Shown: piece by piece, positions 8,928 through 17,264 of the stretch
Layout: every line of letters starts with the position of its first letter
Numbering within the stretch: position 1 is the first letter of the stretch
Assembly (NCBI GenBank): GCA_032249695.1
Contig: JAVVHE010000006.1
Coordinates: forward strand, 68,490 to 132,489
Reading direction: 5' to 3'
From: JAVVHE01 sp032249695
GTDB taxonomy: Bacteria > Pseudomonadota > Alphaproteobacteria > Sphingomonadales > Sphingomonadaceae
Length of the DNA stretch: 64,000 nt
Program-made: the position numbers and the translations under genes
Notes under the pieces: model-generated
What the model was told of the DNA's origin: nothing
Seen by the model: only the letters and a program-made list of their open reading frames with translations
The model's database searches: none

Positions 8928-9264
8928 CGCCACCGCTTCGCCGGGGGGGCGCGGCAGCGTCAAGCCCTCGCGGCCGTGTCCAGCCGGCGCGCCTTGGATG
9001 ATGCGGTCCGCGACCCCGGCACGGTCGCCGAACGGGTCATCCAGCGCAGCCGCGACAAGCGCGATCCCGATCAGCCGGCCGCCGAGCGCCTTCGACGCTG
9101 GCTCGGGCGATTCGAGCTCGCCGCCGAACGTCCATGCGAAGCGGACGTTCGCGACGACGAGCGCCGCGATGAACCGTCAAGGGTCACCGCAATCGTGCTG
9201 TAGCGCCGCTCCACCGTCCGAACCGGAACGGGTGCGTCGCCGTTCCGTCCCGTCTGGCGAGACG
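8928..9264. other. 337-bp gap with a possible decayed minus-strand ORF
   Basis: No confident gene. On the minus strand an open frame from about 9172 runs without a start codon into the DUF2721 frame, with strongly G/C-ending codons and hydrophobic content ('FIAALVVANVRFAWTFGGEL'). A GTG at about 9210 in another frame gives 'ERRYSTIAVTLD' just before it, so a single frameshift would join them into a protein with an N-terminal membrane anchor. This could be a broken small membrane-protein gene or chance in GC-rich DNA. Confidence 0.3.
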
Positions 9265-10008
9265 TCAGGCCGCGGGGCCCTGCCCCATCTGGAACAGGTT
9301 CGAAATCTGCCCCAGGCTGAACAGGTGGGCATAGATCATGCCCAGCATCCCGTTCTGCACCGCCTTGCGCGACTGGTCGCCGCGAAGCTCGCGCAGCTTG
9401 TTTTCGTCGACCATGCGGAAACCACGATAGACTGCCGGGTCGCGGCCCTCGATCTGGATTGTCACCTCGCCGTCAATGACGATGTTGAGCTCGTCCAGCT
9501 CGGTCATGAACTGGCGCGTGCGCATCACCGCCTGCTCAAACTGGTCGCAGAAACTCAGCGCGTTCTTGGTCACCTCGGTCGGCTGATCGCCATCGAACAG
9601 CATCTCGCCGATGCCGGGAGCGAACAGACCGCTGGCATCATCGAAGCAGAGCGAGAGCTCCTCGGTATTTTCGTTCAGTTTCGCGAGGATGAACGGGTAG
9701 CGGCGGACATAGGCGGGCACGTATTTCCCCGGCGCCCACTGGCCGTCGGGGCCGATGAACAGGTTGCGCCCATCCGCCATTCCCACGAGCGCGAGCGGAG
9801 CCGCGCCCGGACCCGCGCCGAACACCACCGGGTAGTCGCGCTGCGCAATTACAAACTCGTCGACTGTCAGCGGGATGGCGTGGCTGTGGCGCGCGAACTC
9901 TAGGTTCGCCGGCGGCGTAAAGCCCCAATTGGGGTGCAGCTGCGACGAGAGCGGGACAACGGAGCCGTAGAAGAGGGGCAGCTGCTGGGCAGGCGCTTGC
10001 GAAGCCAT
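9265..10008 (-). CDS. SapC family protein
   Basis: 247-residue SapC-family protein of unknown biochemical role. The family is recognised from 'LPLFYGSVVPLSSQLHPNW' at the N-terminus and 'ILAKLNENTEELSLCFDDAS' in the middle. No signal peptide or membrane segment is evident. In other proteobacteria sapC-like genes often lie near TonB receptors or surface-layer genes. Here it is alone on its strand, divergent from telA. ATG 10008 is chosen over upstream starts because homology begins at 'LPLFY' close after it. Confidence 0.85.
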   Translation of the reverse strand: MASQAPAQQLPLFYGSVVPLSSQLHPNWGFTPPANLEFARHSHAIPLTVDEFVIAQRDYPVVFGAGPGAAPLALVGMADGRNLFIGPDGQWAPGKYVPAYVRRYPFILAKLNENTEELSLCFDDASGLFAPGIGEMLFDGDQPTEVTKNALSFCDQFEQAVMRTRQFMTELDELNIVIDGEVTIQIEGRDPAVYRGFRMVDENKLRELRGDQSRKAVQNGMLGMIYAHLFSLGQISNLFQMGQGPAA

Positions 10009-10210
10009 CGTGTGGTCGATCCAAACAGGTCTAGCTGATGCGGGGATGCGGCACCGCTCTAGAGGTGCGCGATGGCCGAGCGCAACCGGCTTCGCATGGC
10101 TGCGCGGCTCACCGTATTGCGCCCCTACCACGGCGGCTGGCATGCACTATAATCGGTAGCGGCGCGCGACCCGATTCTCCCTGTCCGCGCGCGAAGGAGT
10201 TGCCTCGACC

Positions 10211-11449
10211 ATGGCCAGCCAGGCCCCAGCTACCCCGACGCTGACGATCGATCCCCCGTCGCCCGCGCCGATCGAGCTGACCCCGCCCACGCCGGTCCCG
10301 GCGGTCGCGCCGACACAGGCGGCGGGCCTCGTGCCGATTTCGGACGAGGTGAAGACGCAGCTGGAAGCCCGAGTCGATGGTTTTATCGACGAGCTGGTGA
10401 CGGTCGACGCCAACAGTCCCGAGTTCGGCAAGAAGGTCGATGCGCTGACCAATCTCGGCCGCCGCGAGATTGCCGAGGCGGCGAACCAGTCCAACCGCTT
10501 CCTCGATCGCCCGGTGCGATCGCTGAACGAGGATGGCGGCATCGGCGCCAACCTCACGCAGCTGAGGCGGACGGTTGAGGATCTCGATCCATCGAAGCGC
10601 GGCGACCTGACCGCTCGGCGCAAGCTGTTCGGCCTCGTCCCCTTCGGCGGGCGCGCGCGACAGTATTTTGATAGCTACAAGTCCGCGCAGGGGACGATCC
10701 AGTCGATCCTCGGCAGCCTGGCGAACGGCAAGGACGAATTGCTGCGCGACAACGCCGCGATCGACGTTGAGCGGCAGAATCTGTGGGCGGCGATGGGCAA
10801 GCTGGAACAGATGGTCCACGTCTCCAAGACGCTGGACGCCAAGCTGGAGGACAAGGCCGCCGAGCTCGACGCGACCGATCCGGCGAAGGCGACCGCGATC
10901 CGCCAGACCGCACTGTTCTATGTGCGCCAGCGGACGCAGGACCTGCTGACGCAGATGGCGGTGACGGTGCAGGGCTACCTGGCGCTCGATCTCGTCAAGA
11001 AGAACAATGTCGAGCTGGTGAAGGGCGTCGACCGCGCGAGCACGACGACGGTTGCGGCGCTGCGGACGGCGGTCACCGTCGCGCAGGCGATGACCAACCA
11101 GAAGCTGGTGCTCGACCAGGTGACGGCGCTCAACACCACCACGGCCAATATCATCGACAAGACGGGCGAGCTGCTGCGCCAGAACACCGCTCGCATCCAC
11201 GAGCAGGCCTCGAACGCAGCGGTGCCGGTGGAGACGCTGAAGCGCGCATTCCAGAATATCTACGCGACGATGGATGCGATCGACACGTTCAAGCTGAAGT
11301 CGCTCGAATCGATGAAGACGACGGTCAACACGCTGTCGGCCGAGGTGGAGAAGAGCCGTGGCTATATCGCCCGGGCACAGGGCCAGGCGCAGGCGGCGGT
11401 GAGCGGCCCGGCGCAGGACGGACCGTTCGCAGCCTTGCCGCAACGCTGA
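10211..11449 (+). CDS. telA: toxic anion resistance protein, TelA/KlaA family
   Basis: 412-residue TelA-family protein, mostly long amphipathic helices that could form a coiled-coil, after a Pro-rich N-terminus (about residues 1-45). Recognisable segments include 'LFGLVPFGGRARQYFDSYKS' and 'FQNIYATMDAIDTFKLKSL'. The family is linked to tellurite or other stress resistance and is often found with ter genes, but none are in this window. The GGAGTT-like site upstream supports ATG 10211. The next gene starts 4 bp after its stop, so the two form an operon. Confidence 0.88.
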   Translation: MASQAPATPTLTIDPPSPAPIELTPPTPVPAVAPTQAAGLVPISDEVKTQLEARVDGFIDELVTVDANSPEFGKKVDALTNLGRREIAEAANQSNRFLDRPVRSLNEDGGIGANLTQLRRTVEDLDPSKRGDLTARRKLFGLVPFGGRARQYFDSYKSAQGTIQSILGSLANGKDELLRDNAAIDVERQNLWAAMGKLEQMVHVSKTLDAKLEDKAAELDATDPAKATAIRQTALFYVRQRTQDLLTQMAVTVQGYLALDLVKKNNVELVKGVDRASTTTVAALRTAVTVAQAMTNQKLVLDQVTALNTTTANIIDKTGELLRQNTARIHEQASNAAVPVETLKRAFQNIYATMDAIDTFKLKSLESMKTTVNTLSAEVEKSRGYIARAQGQAQAAVSGPAQDGPFAALPQR

Positions 11450-11453
11450 CCGC

Positions 11454-12182
11454 ATGGGGGAGTTGAGTCCCGACGAGGCGGTCGCGCGCGCAGCGCTGAT
11501 CGACGCGCGCGTGAAGCGCGCCGAGGAAGTCATGCTGCGGCTGGCGGGTACGCGAGAGGCGCGCGAGGCAACCGCGCGCTCGCTGAAGCGCACCGCGCGC
11601 GACATCTCGGTGCGCATCCAGCGTTCGGTGGGCGCGATGGGCATCACCGGCGTCGGCCTGGTCGGCTATGGGCTGGCGACGACGGGGATCGTGGGGCTGG
11701 ACCTGATGATCGCCGGCGCGCTGGCGGTGCCAGCCGTCGGCGCGGCGGCGCTGATGATCCCGACGCGGCGCAAGGTCGAGCGGCCCGAGCAGCTGGCGCA
11801 GACGCCGCTCGACCGGCTCTCTGGCGCTGCGGACGAGTGGCTGGGCCGCGTGAAGATCGAACTGCCGCGCGCGAGTTGGCAGGAGGCCGACCGGGTGCGC
11901 TCGCGGCTGGTGGAGTTGCAGCCGCTGCTCGCGGGCCGTGCGCCGGGCGACGCCGAGGCGATCGAGGCCAGGCGGCTGATCGGCGAGCATCTGCCGCGGC
12001 TGGTGCGGGCATCGCTGGCGCTGCCCCCGGCGCAGCGCGGCCAGCCCGAGGCAGCGCGCGAGCTGAACGGCGGGCTGGCGGTGATCGGTGGCGAGTTGGG
12101 CCGGCTGACCGAGACGATCGCCGCGGCGAAGGTCGACGCGCTGCGCGTCGAGAGCCGGTTCCTGGAAAACCGCTACCGCTAG
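11454..12182 (+). CDS. unknown membrane-associated protein, operon partner of telA
   Basis: 242 residues, family not recognised. Residues 1-55 are charged and helical, about 65-105 form a hydrophobic hairpin of two possible membrane segments ('GITGVGLVGYGLATTGIVGL' and 'MIAGALAVPAVGAAALMI'), and the rest is a helical, Leu/Arg/Glu-rich domain. It lies 4 bp after telA and is probably co-translated with it. Topologically it could anchor or recruit TelA at the membrane; that is inference only. Confidence 0.75.
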   Translation: MGELSPDEAVARAALIDARVKRAEEVMLRLAGTREAREATARSLKRTARDISVRIQRSVGAMGITGVGLVGYGLATTGIVGLDLMIAGALAVPAVGAAALMIPTRRKVERPEQLAQTPLDRLSGAADEWLGRVKIELPRASWQEADRVRSRLVELQPLLAGRAPGDAEAIEARRLIGEHLPRLVRASLALPPAQRGQPEAARELNGGLAVIGGELGRLTETIAAAKVDALRVESRFLENRYR

Positions 12183-12221
12183 GGCAGCGGCATCGTCCTC
12201 AGGGGCAGGGACGCATGAAAA

Positions 12222-12253
12222 GGGGCGGCCCCGGCGTGCGCCGGAACCGCCCC
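12222..12253 (-). terminator. intrinsic terminator for the protease gene
   Basis: Two-part hairpin: outer stem GGGGCGG/CCGCCCC and inner stem CCGGCG-tg-CGCCGG. Read on the minus strand it is followed by TTTT, so it fits a terminator 21 bp beyond the stop of the secreted protease. It may also stop transcription from the convergent telA operon, although there is no T-run in that direction. Confidence 0.7.
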
Positions 12254-12274
12254 ATTGAGGTTCAGGACGCTCGA

Positions 12275-13546
12275 CTAGGCTTTGCGGCGACGCAGCGCTG
12301 CGAGGCCAGCGAGGCCGAGGCCCAGCACCGCCACCGTGCCCGGAGCCGGAACCAGCGCGGTTCCCGGGAGCACCTGGCTGCGGATGAACGCGAGGTTCGA
12401 GTAAACCGGCGCGAAGCCGTTCAACTCACCCCAGCTGTTGTTCAGCCCGGCGAGGAAGTCGCCGAAGTCGGTGCCGTAGGTCTGCCCGAAGGACGTGACC
12501 GAGCTGATGAGCCCATAGACGAACTGCGGACCGCCCGAATCTCCGCCTGCGGTGGTGACTTCGTTGCTGTCATATTTGCCGCACCAAGGCACCTGCGCGG
12601 TCGTGTAGCCAAAACCGCGCGTCGCGAGCAGGCAAGCCTGATCGTTGGCTGGATTGCCCTGATAAAAGCCCGAGATCCAGGTGTTGCTGACATCCTGGTT
12701 GCCGCCGAAGAAATACGAGCCGCTGCCGTCGGGATCGGTGAAGAAGCCGCCCCAGAGCGCGTCGCCGTAGCTGAAATCGTAGCGGTTGATGCCCTGGCGC
12801 AGGCGGCCGGTGCCGAGCGCGTTCGCACCAGAGGTGCCGACATTCCCGCCGGTCAACGAACGCAGGCCGTAGCCCGCCACGTTGTAGGGAAGGTTCGACA
12901 GGTTCTTGGCAGGGCTCAGTTGGTAGCTGCGGGCAAAAGAAGGCGCCGCTTGCGACAGGCGGATGACCGCCGTGTCGTTCGAATCGACCACCCGGCCGGA
13001 ATAAAGGGGATTGGCGGCGAAGCTTGCGGCAGCAACACCCGTCGCGACCGCTGGATTGTTGTAAACGACCACATCCTGACCGCCACCGTAGAACCAGGCG
13101 GTGATACCGGCGACACCGGTGTAGGTGGTCGTGACGCCGCCCGAGGTGCTTGGCGACGGCGGCTTCACGCAGTGCGCCGCTGTCAGGATCGATACGCGAT
13201 CGGGAAGCAGCGAGCCGGTGCAGACGAAGTTCGCAACCCCGCTGCCGCCAGCCGACGTGACGAACGAATACTGCGTCTGCAGCGCTGCGACGCCGCTGTA
13301 GAACGGCGCCGTGGCGAGATATCGCGGATCGCCCGGCGGGACCGCAGCACTCGTTCCGGTACCCGCCTGGCCGACGATCTGATGCGCGGCCTCGTAGGTG
13401 AGATTATCGAGGATCGCGCTCTGGCTGGCGCGAACCGGCTGGCTCGCCGTCTCGGGGACGAGCGTTGGCAGAGCGCCGGCGTGGGCAACCGAACTCAGGA
13501 ATGCAGCCCCGAATAGGACCGCGACGCTTTGGGAACGTGCAGACAT
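12275..13546 (-). CDS. secreted trypsin-like serine protease with PEP-CTERM-like sorting tail
   Basis: 423-residue S1-type protease. A Sec signal ends near 'SSVAHA'. The catalytic triad is visible as His in LTAAHCV, Asp in SNDTAVIRL and Ser in GGDSGGP. The C-terminus 'VPAPGTVAVLGLGLAGLAAL' plus RRRKA is a PEP-CTERM-type sorting signal (short motif, hydrophobic helix, basic end), recognised by exosortase systems; none is encoded in this window. ATG 13546 has GGAGAGGAG upstream. It is a single-gene unit with a terminator behind it. Confidence 0.85.
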   Translation of the reverse strand: MSARSQSVAVLFGAAFLSSVAHAGALPTLVPETASQPVRASQSAILDNLTYEAAHQIVGQAGTGTSAAVPPGDPRYLATAPFYSGVAALQTQYSFVTSAGGSGVANFVCTGSLLPDRVSILTAAHCVKPPSPSTSGGVTTTYTGVAGITAWFYGGGQDVVVYNNPAVATGVAAASFAANPLYSGRVVDSNDTAVIRLSQAAPSFARSYQLSPAKNLSNLPYNVAGYGLRSLTGGNVGTSGANALGTGRLRQGINRYDFSYGDALWGGFFTDPDGSGSYFFGGNQDVSNTWISGFYQGNPANDQACLLATRGFGYTTAQVPWCGKYDSNEVTTAGGDSGGPQFVYGLISSVTSFGQTYGTDFGDFLAGLNNSWGELNGFAPVYSNLAFIRSQVLPGTALVPAPGTVAVLGLGLAGLAALRRRKA

Positions 13547-13742
13547 GGATATAGGATCTCCTCTCCTGGCTGAGAGGCAAGCACGCATTGTGCCAAAAGG
13601 CCGAAATCCGCCGGTTTAGGCGCTTGGCTGCGCAGACGGATGGCGACGGTTCGAAAAACTGTAAGCGGAGCCGACAGTTGCGGGAACTTATCCGGATGTT
13701 TGCGTTGAACCGTTCCGGCGCTGCGCCGAGCGAAGCCGGGCC

Positions 13743-14942
13743 CTAAGCGGCCGCCCGCTGGTGTTCGGCGAAGCCGCGGGCGGCGGCCGACAGCCGATCG
13801 ACCGCCTCGCGCACGTGGTTTTCCTCGATCGTCAGCGGCGGCAGCACGCGGATGACGTTGTCGCCCGCTGCGACGAGCAGGATGCCGTGGCTGCGGGCAT
13901 AGCCGACAAACGCGCGGCTGTCGGTGCCAGCACGGCACCTGATGCCCAGCATCAGCCCCAGCCCGCGCACGCTTTCGAACAGCCAGTCGTGGTTGGGGAT
14001 CATCTGCTCAAGGCTCTGGCGCAGCCGGTCGCCGGTCTGGCGCACGTGGTCTAGGAACGCAGGTTCGGAGACGACGTCCAGCACCGCCTCGCACGCTGCC
14101 ATCGCGAGCGGATTGCCACCGAAGGTGGAGCCGTGGGTGCCGACGACCATGCCGCGCGCCGCGTGCTCCGTCGCAAGGCACGCGCCGACCGGGAAGCCGC
14201 CGCCGATACCCTTGGCGATCGCCATTATGTCGGGCGTGATGCCATACTGCTCATAGGCGAACAGCGTGCCCGTGCGCGCCACTCCGCACTGCACCTCGTC
14301 GAAAATCAGCAGCATGCCGTGCTCGTCGCAGAGCGCGCGCAGGCCGCGGATGAAGTCATGGCTGCCCGGGCGGATGCCGCCTTCGCCCTGGACGGGCTCG
14401 ATAAGGATGCCGCCGGTGTGCGGGCCGATCGCCGCCTTGACCGCGTCGAGATCGTCGAAGGGCAGCACGCGGAATCCGTCGAGCAGCGGCGCGAAGCCGT
14501 CGCGCAGCTTCGCCTGGTCGGTGGCGCTGATCGTGCCCAGCGTGCGGCCGTGGAAGGCGTTCGAAAACGTCAGGATCTCGTAGCGCTCGGGCTGGCCGCC
14601 TGAGTGATGGAAGCGGCGGCACGTCTTGATCGCGCACTCCAGCGCCTCGGCGCCCGAATTGCCGAAGAACACCGTGTCGGCAAAGGTCAGCGCCACCAGC
14701 CGCTCGGCGAGGTGCTGCTGCGCGGGCACGCTGTAGAGGTTCGAGGTGTGCATGAGCGTCGCCGCCTGCTTCGCGATCGCGGCGACCAGATGCGGGTGGC
14801 CGTGGCCCAGGCTGTTGGTCGCGATGCCGCTCGCGAAATCCAGCCAGCGCCGCCCGTCGGCATCGAACAGATACGGCCCGTCGCCGCGCACCGGCGCGAC
14901 CTCGCAGCGGGCATAGACTGGCATCAGCGGGGCGATCGACAT
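13743..14942 (-). CDS. argD: acetylornithine/ornithine aminotransferase
   Basis: 399-residue class III PLP aminotransferase of arginine synthesis (N-acetylornithine to N-acetylglutamate semialdehyde, often also succinyl-diaminopimelate). Seen: 'FFGNSGAEALECAIK' cofactor-phosphate region, 'LLIFDEVQCGVARTG' with the PLP-binding Asp, and the Schiff-base Lys in 'IMAIAKGIGGGFPVGA'. ATG 14942 is chosen because homology starts at 'PLMPVYAR'. In related bacteria argD usually directly precedes argF-hslO; here those genes lie at 37.5 kb on the other strand. It is divergent from ino1. Confidence 0.92.
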   Translation of the reverse strand: MSIAPLMPVYARCEVAPVRGDGPYLFDADGRRWLDFASGIATNSLGHGHPHLVAAIAKQAATLMHTSNLYSVPAQQHLAERLVALTFADTVFFGNSGAEALECAIKTCRRFHHSGGQPERYEILTFSNAFHGRTLGTISATDQAKLRDGFAPLLDGFRVLPFDDLDAVKAAIGPHTGGILIEPVQGEGGIRPGSHDFIRGLRALCDEHGMLLIFDEVQCGVARTGTLFAYEQYGITPDIMAIAKGIGGGFPVGACLATEHAARGMVVGTHGSTFGGNPLAMAACEAVLDVVSEPAFLDHVRQTGDRLRQSLEQMIPNHDWLFESVRGLGLMLGIRCRAGTDSRAFVGYARSHGILLVAAGDNVIRVLPPLTIEENHVREAVDRLSAAARGFAEHQRAAA

Positions 14943-15126
14943 CGGCAGCGGTCCACGGGTGAGTGAGGAACCCGTCATAGGCGCGGCGGGCGCGGGCCGG
15001 AACCCCTGCCGTCCCTGAGCGGTTGAACGACCGTTCATCCGTGCGGCGCTTGGCCGCTGCGCCGGGCTGCGAGCGTGGACGTTGTGCCGATCGGCGCGTG
15101 ATGTCCGCGCCCGGAGGATTCAGGTG

Positions 15127-16287
15127 ATGGAAAGCGGGCTGAACGTCGCGGTCGTTGGATTGGGCGGCGCAGTGGCAACGACGGCGGCGGCGGGGATCGA
15201 GCTGCTGCGGTCGGGATCGAACGACCTCGCCGGGCTGCCGCTCGCCGAGCACGATGTTGCGGGGTTGCCGCCCTATCGCAAGCTGAGCTTTGCGGGCTGG
15301 GACCTGTTCCCCGACGATCTGGCGACCGCGGCCGCGCAGCACGGGGTGCTGGGGCGCGATCAGCTGGAAGCGGCGGCGCCGGGTCTGCGGGCGGTGCGGC
15401 CGTGGGCGGCGGTTGGGTCGACCGATTTCTGCCGCGGGGTCGATGGAGCGAACAAGCTCGTCACGGGATCGCATCGCGCCGCCGTGGAGGCGATCCGCAG
15501 CGACCTCGCCAAGCTGAACGGCCGGACGGTGATGCTGAACCTCGCATCGACCGAGCGGCCTGCCGACCTGGGCTCCGACGCGCTGCAGACGCGCGACGGC
15601 TTCGAGCGCGGTTTGGACGCGAACGACCCGGCGATCAGCCCGGCGATGCTCTACGCCTACGCCGCGATCGAGCACGGCGTGCCTTACGGCAATTTCACGC
15701 CGTCGGTGGCGGCGGACGCGCCCGCGCTGGCCGCGCTCGCCAAGGCGCGCGGGGTTCCGGTGGCCGGCAAGGATGGCAAGACCGGGCAGACCTTCATGAA
15801 GACGGTGATCGCGCCGGCGCTGCGCGCGCGGGCGCTGTATGTGGAGGGGTGGTTCAGCACCAACATCCTCGGCAACCGCGACGGCCTGGCTCTGAACGAT
15901 CCCGACAGCCTGAAATCGAAGCTCGATACCAAGGGATCGGTGCTCGATGACATGCTCGGCTATGCGGTCGAGGATCACATCGTCGACATCCGCTATTACC
16001 GGCCCCGCGGCGATGACAAGGAGGCGTGGGACAATATCGACGTCGCCGGCTTCCTAGGCCAGCGGATGCAGCTGAAACTGAACTTCCTGTGCAAGGACTC
16101 GATCCTTGCGGCGCCGCTCGCCATCGAGATTGCGCGCTGCCTTGCGCTCGCTGCCAAGCGCGGCGACGGCGGCGTGCAGGAGCAGCTGGGCGTGTTCTTC
16201 AAGGCGCCGCAGACCAAAGGCGGCCGCCGCCCCGAACACGCCTTTCAGCGCCAGCACGACGCGCTGCTGCGCTGGCTGTACCAGTGA
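15127..16287 (+). CDS. ino1: inositol-3-phosphate synthase
   Basis: 386-residue NAD-dependent isomerase converting glucose 6-phosphate to 1D-myo-inositol 3-phosphate. The N-terminal Rossmann loop is VVGLGGAVAT. The catalytic region 'GKDGKTGQTFMKTVIAPALR' and 'EGWFSTNILGN' match the MIPS family, as does the C-terminal 'DSILAAPLAIEIARC'. GGAGG lies 9 bases before ATG 15127. It is the first gene of a nine-gene operon. MIPS is uncommon in proteobacteria and usually signals inositol lipids, compatible solutes or an inositol-based natural product. Confidence 0.93.
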   Translation: MESGLNVAVVGLGGAVATTAAAGIELLRSGSNDLAGLPLAEHDVAGLPPYRKLSFAGWDLFPDDLATAAAQHGVLGRDQLEAAAPGLRAVRPWAAVGSTDFCRGVDGANKLVTGSHRAAVEAIRSDLAKLNGRTVMLNLASTERPADLGSDALQTRDGFERGLDANDPAISPAMLYAYAAIEHGVPYGNFTPSVAADAPALAALAKARGVPVAGKDGKTGQTFMKTVIAPALRARALYVEGWFSTNILGNRDGLALNDPDSLKSKLDTKGSVLDDMLGYAVEDHIVDIRYYRPRGDDKEAWDNIDVAGFLGQRMQLKLNFLCKDSILAAPLAIEIARCLALAAKRGDGGVQEQLGVFFKAPQTKGGRRPEHAFQRQHDALLRWLYQ

Positions 16288-17264
16288 GCTTCGGCGTTCC
16301 GTCTCCCGGCACCGCGGGCCCCCGTGTCCCGCTGGAAGGAGAGGGGCTGGGCGCGCCGGCGGACGTCGAGATGGCACGGTTGGCTCCCGCGCTTCTCGAC
16401 CCGTTGCGCGAACTCGGCGACTTGAAGCGCATCACCTCGGCGGGCCGCGAGGGATCGATCGCCACGCGCCTGTTCCTGCGCGCGTGGGGCGCGCTCGCCG
16501 CCGGCGCGGACGAGAGCGGCGTCGCCTGGAGCACGCTCTCGGCGGGCCTCGCGGCTGCACGGCTTGGAGATCTCGATCGCGCGACGCTGATCGCGCTGGG
16601 GCTGGACGCGGCCGAGGCGCTCGCCGTGCTCAACCGAGCGTTGGACGAAGTCGCGGCTCCGTTCGATCCCGGCGTGATCGGCCGGGCGCGCGACGCGCTT
16701 CAGCTGAAGCTGCGCGACGCCCGTCCGCCCGCCTTCGCGCAGGCTCTCGCCCGCCAGCCGCGCGCTGGCGTCACCTGCCCGGGCCGTCGCCGCGCGATGC
16801 TGCTGCCGCCCGAAAACCACGCCGATCACAGCCTCGCGGTCGCGCTTTACGCGATGCTGCTGGCGCCCTCCTATGGCGCCGATCCGGTCAGCGCGTTCAC
16901 CGCTGCGCTCCAGCACCACCTGCACTCGGCTGCGATGCCCGATAGCGGGTATACCGGCGAGGTGCTGCTTGGCGACGCGCTGCCCCACGTGGTTGCCGCC
17001 GCGCGCGCGCAGGCTACGGCCGAGCTGCCGGGCGTGCTACGCGAGCGGTGCGAGGCGTTGCAGACGGAGATCGCCGACGATGCGACCCCGCTCGCGCGCG
17101 CCTTCCACGCGGCCGACTCGATCGACCGCGTGCTGGAGATCGAGAGCCACCTGGCGCGCGGCGGACTGACGATGGATGCAGTGCTGCGCGACTATGCGCT
17201 GGTGCACGACGGCCCGGTCAAGCCGTTCCAGGACCGCGTGCTGTCGGAGGTCGGGCTCTGCTGA
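16284..17264 (+). CDS. HD-domain superfamily protein with an unusual HH motif
   Basis: 326 residues from GTG 16284, which overlaps the ino1 stop (GTGA); ATG 16371 is an alternative that drops a 29-residue Pro/Gly-rich lead. The C-terminal half carries HD-fold signatures: His in 'ENHADHSLAVALYAML', a second metal region 'LQHHLHSAAMPDSGY' where HD proteins normally have His-Asp, and Asp in 'FHAADSIDRVLE'. Next to ino1 it could be the phosphatase that releases free inositol, or, because myo-inositol oxygenase is also an HD-fold enzyme, an oxygenase. The sequence does not decide. Confidence 0.7.
   Translation: MSFGVPSPGTAGPRVPLEGEGLGAPADVEMARLAPALLDPLRELGDLKRITSAGREGSIATRLFLRAWGALAAGADESGVAWSTLSAGLAAARLGDLDRATLIALGLDAAEALAVLNRALDEVAAPFDPGVIGRARDALQLKLRDARPPAFAQALARQPRAGVTCPGRRRAMLLPPENHADHSLAVALYAMLLAPSYGADPVSAFTAALQHHLHSAAMPDSGYTGEVLLGDALPHVVAAARAQATAELPGVLRERCEALQTEIADDATPLARAFHAADSIDRVLEIESHLARGGLTMDAVLRDYALVHDGPVKPFQDRVLSEVGLC

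Noticed and set aside
9985..10230. Identical first six residues MASQAP in the SapC-family protein and TelA
   Set aside because: Codons differ, the genes diverge, and similarity ends after six residues; coincidence is likely.
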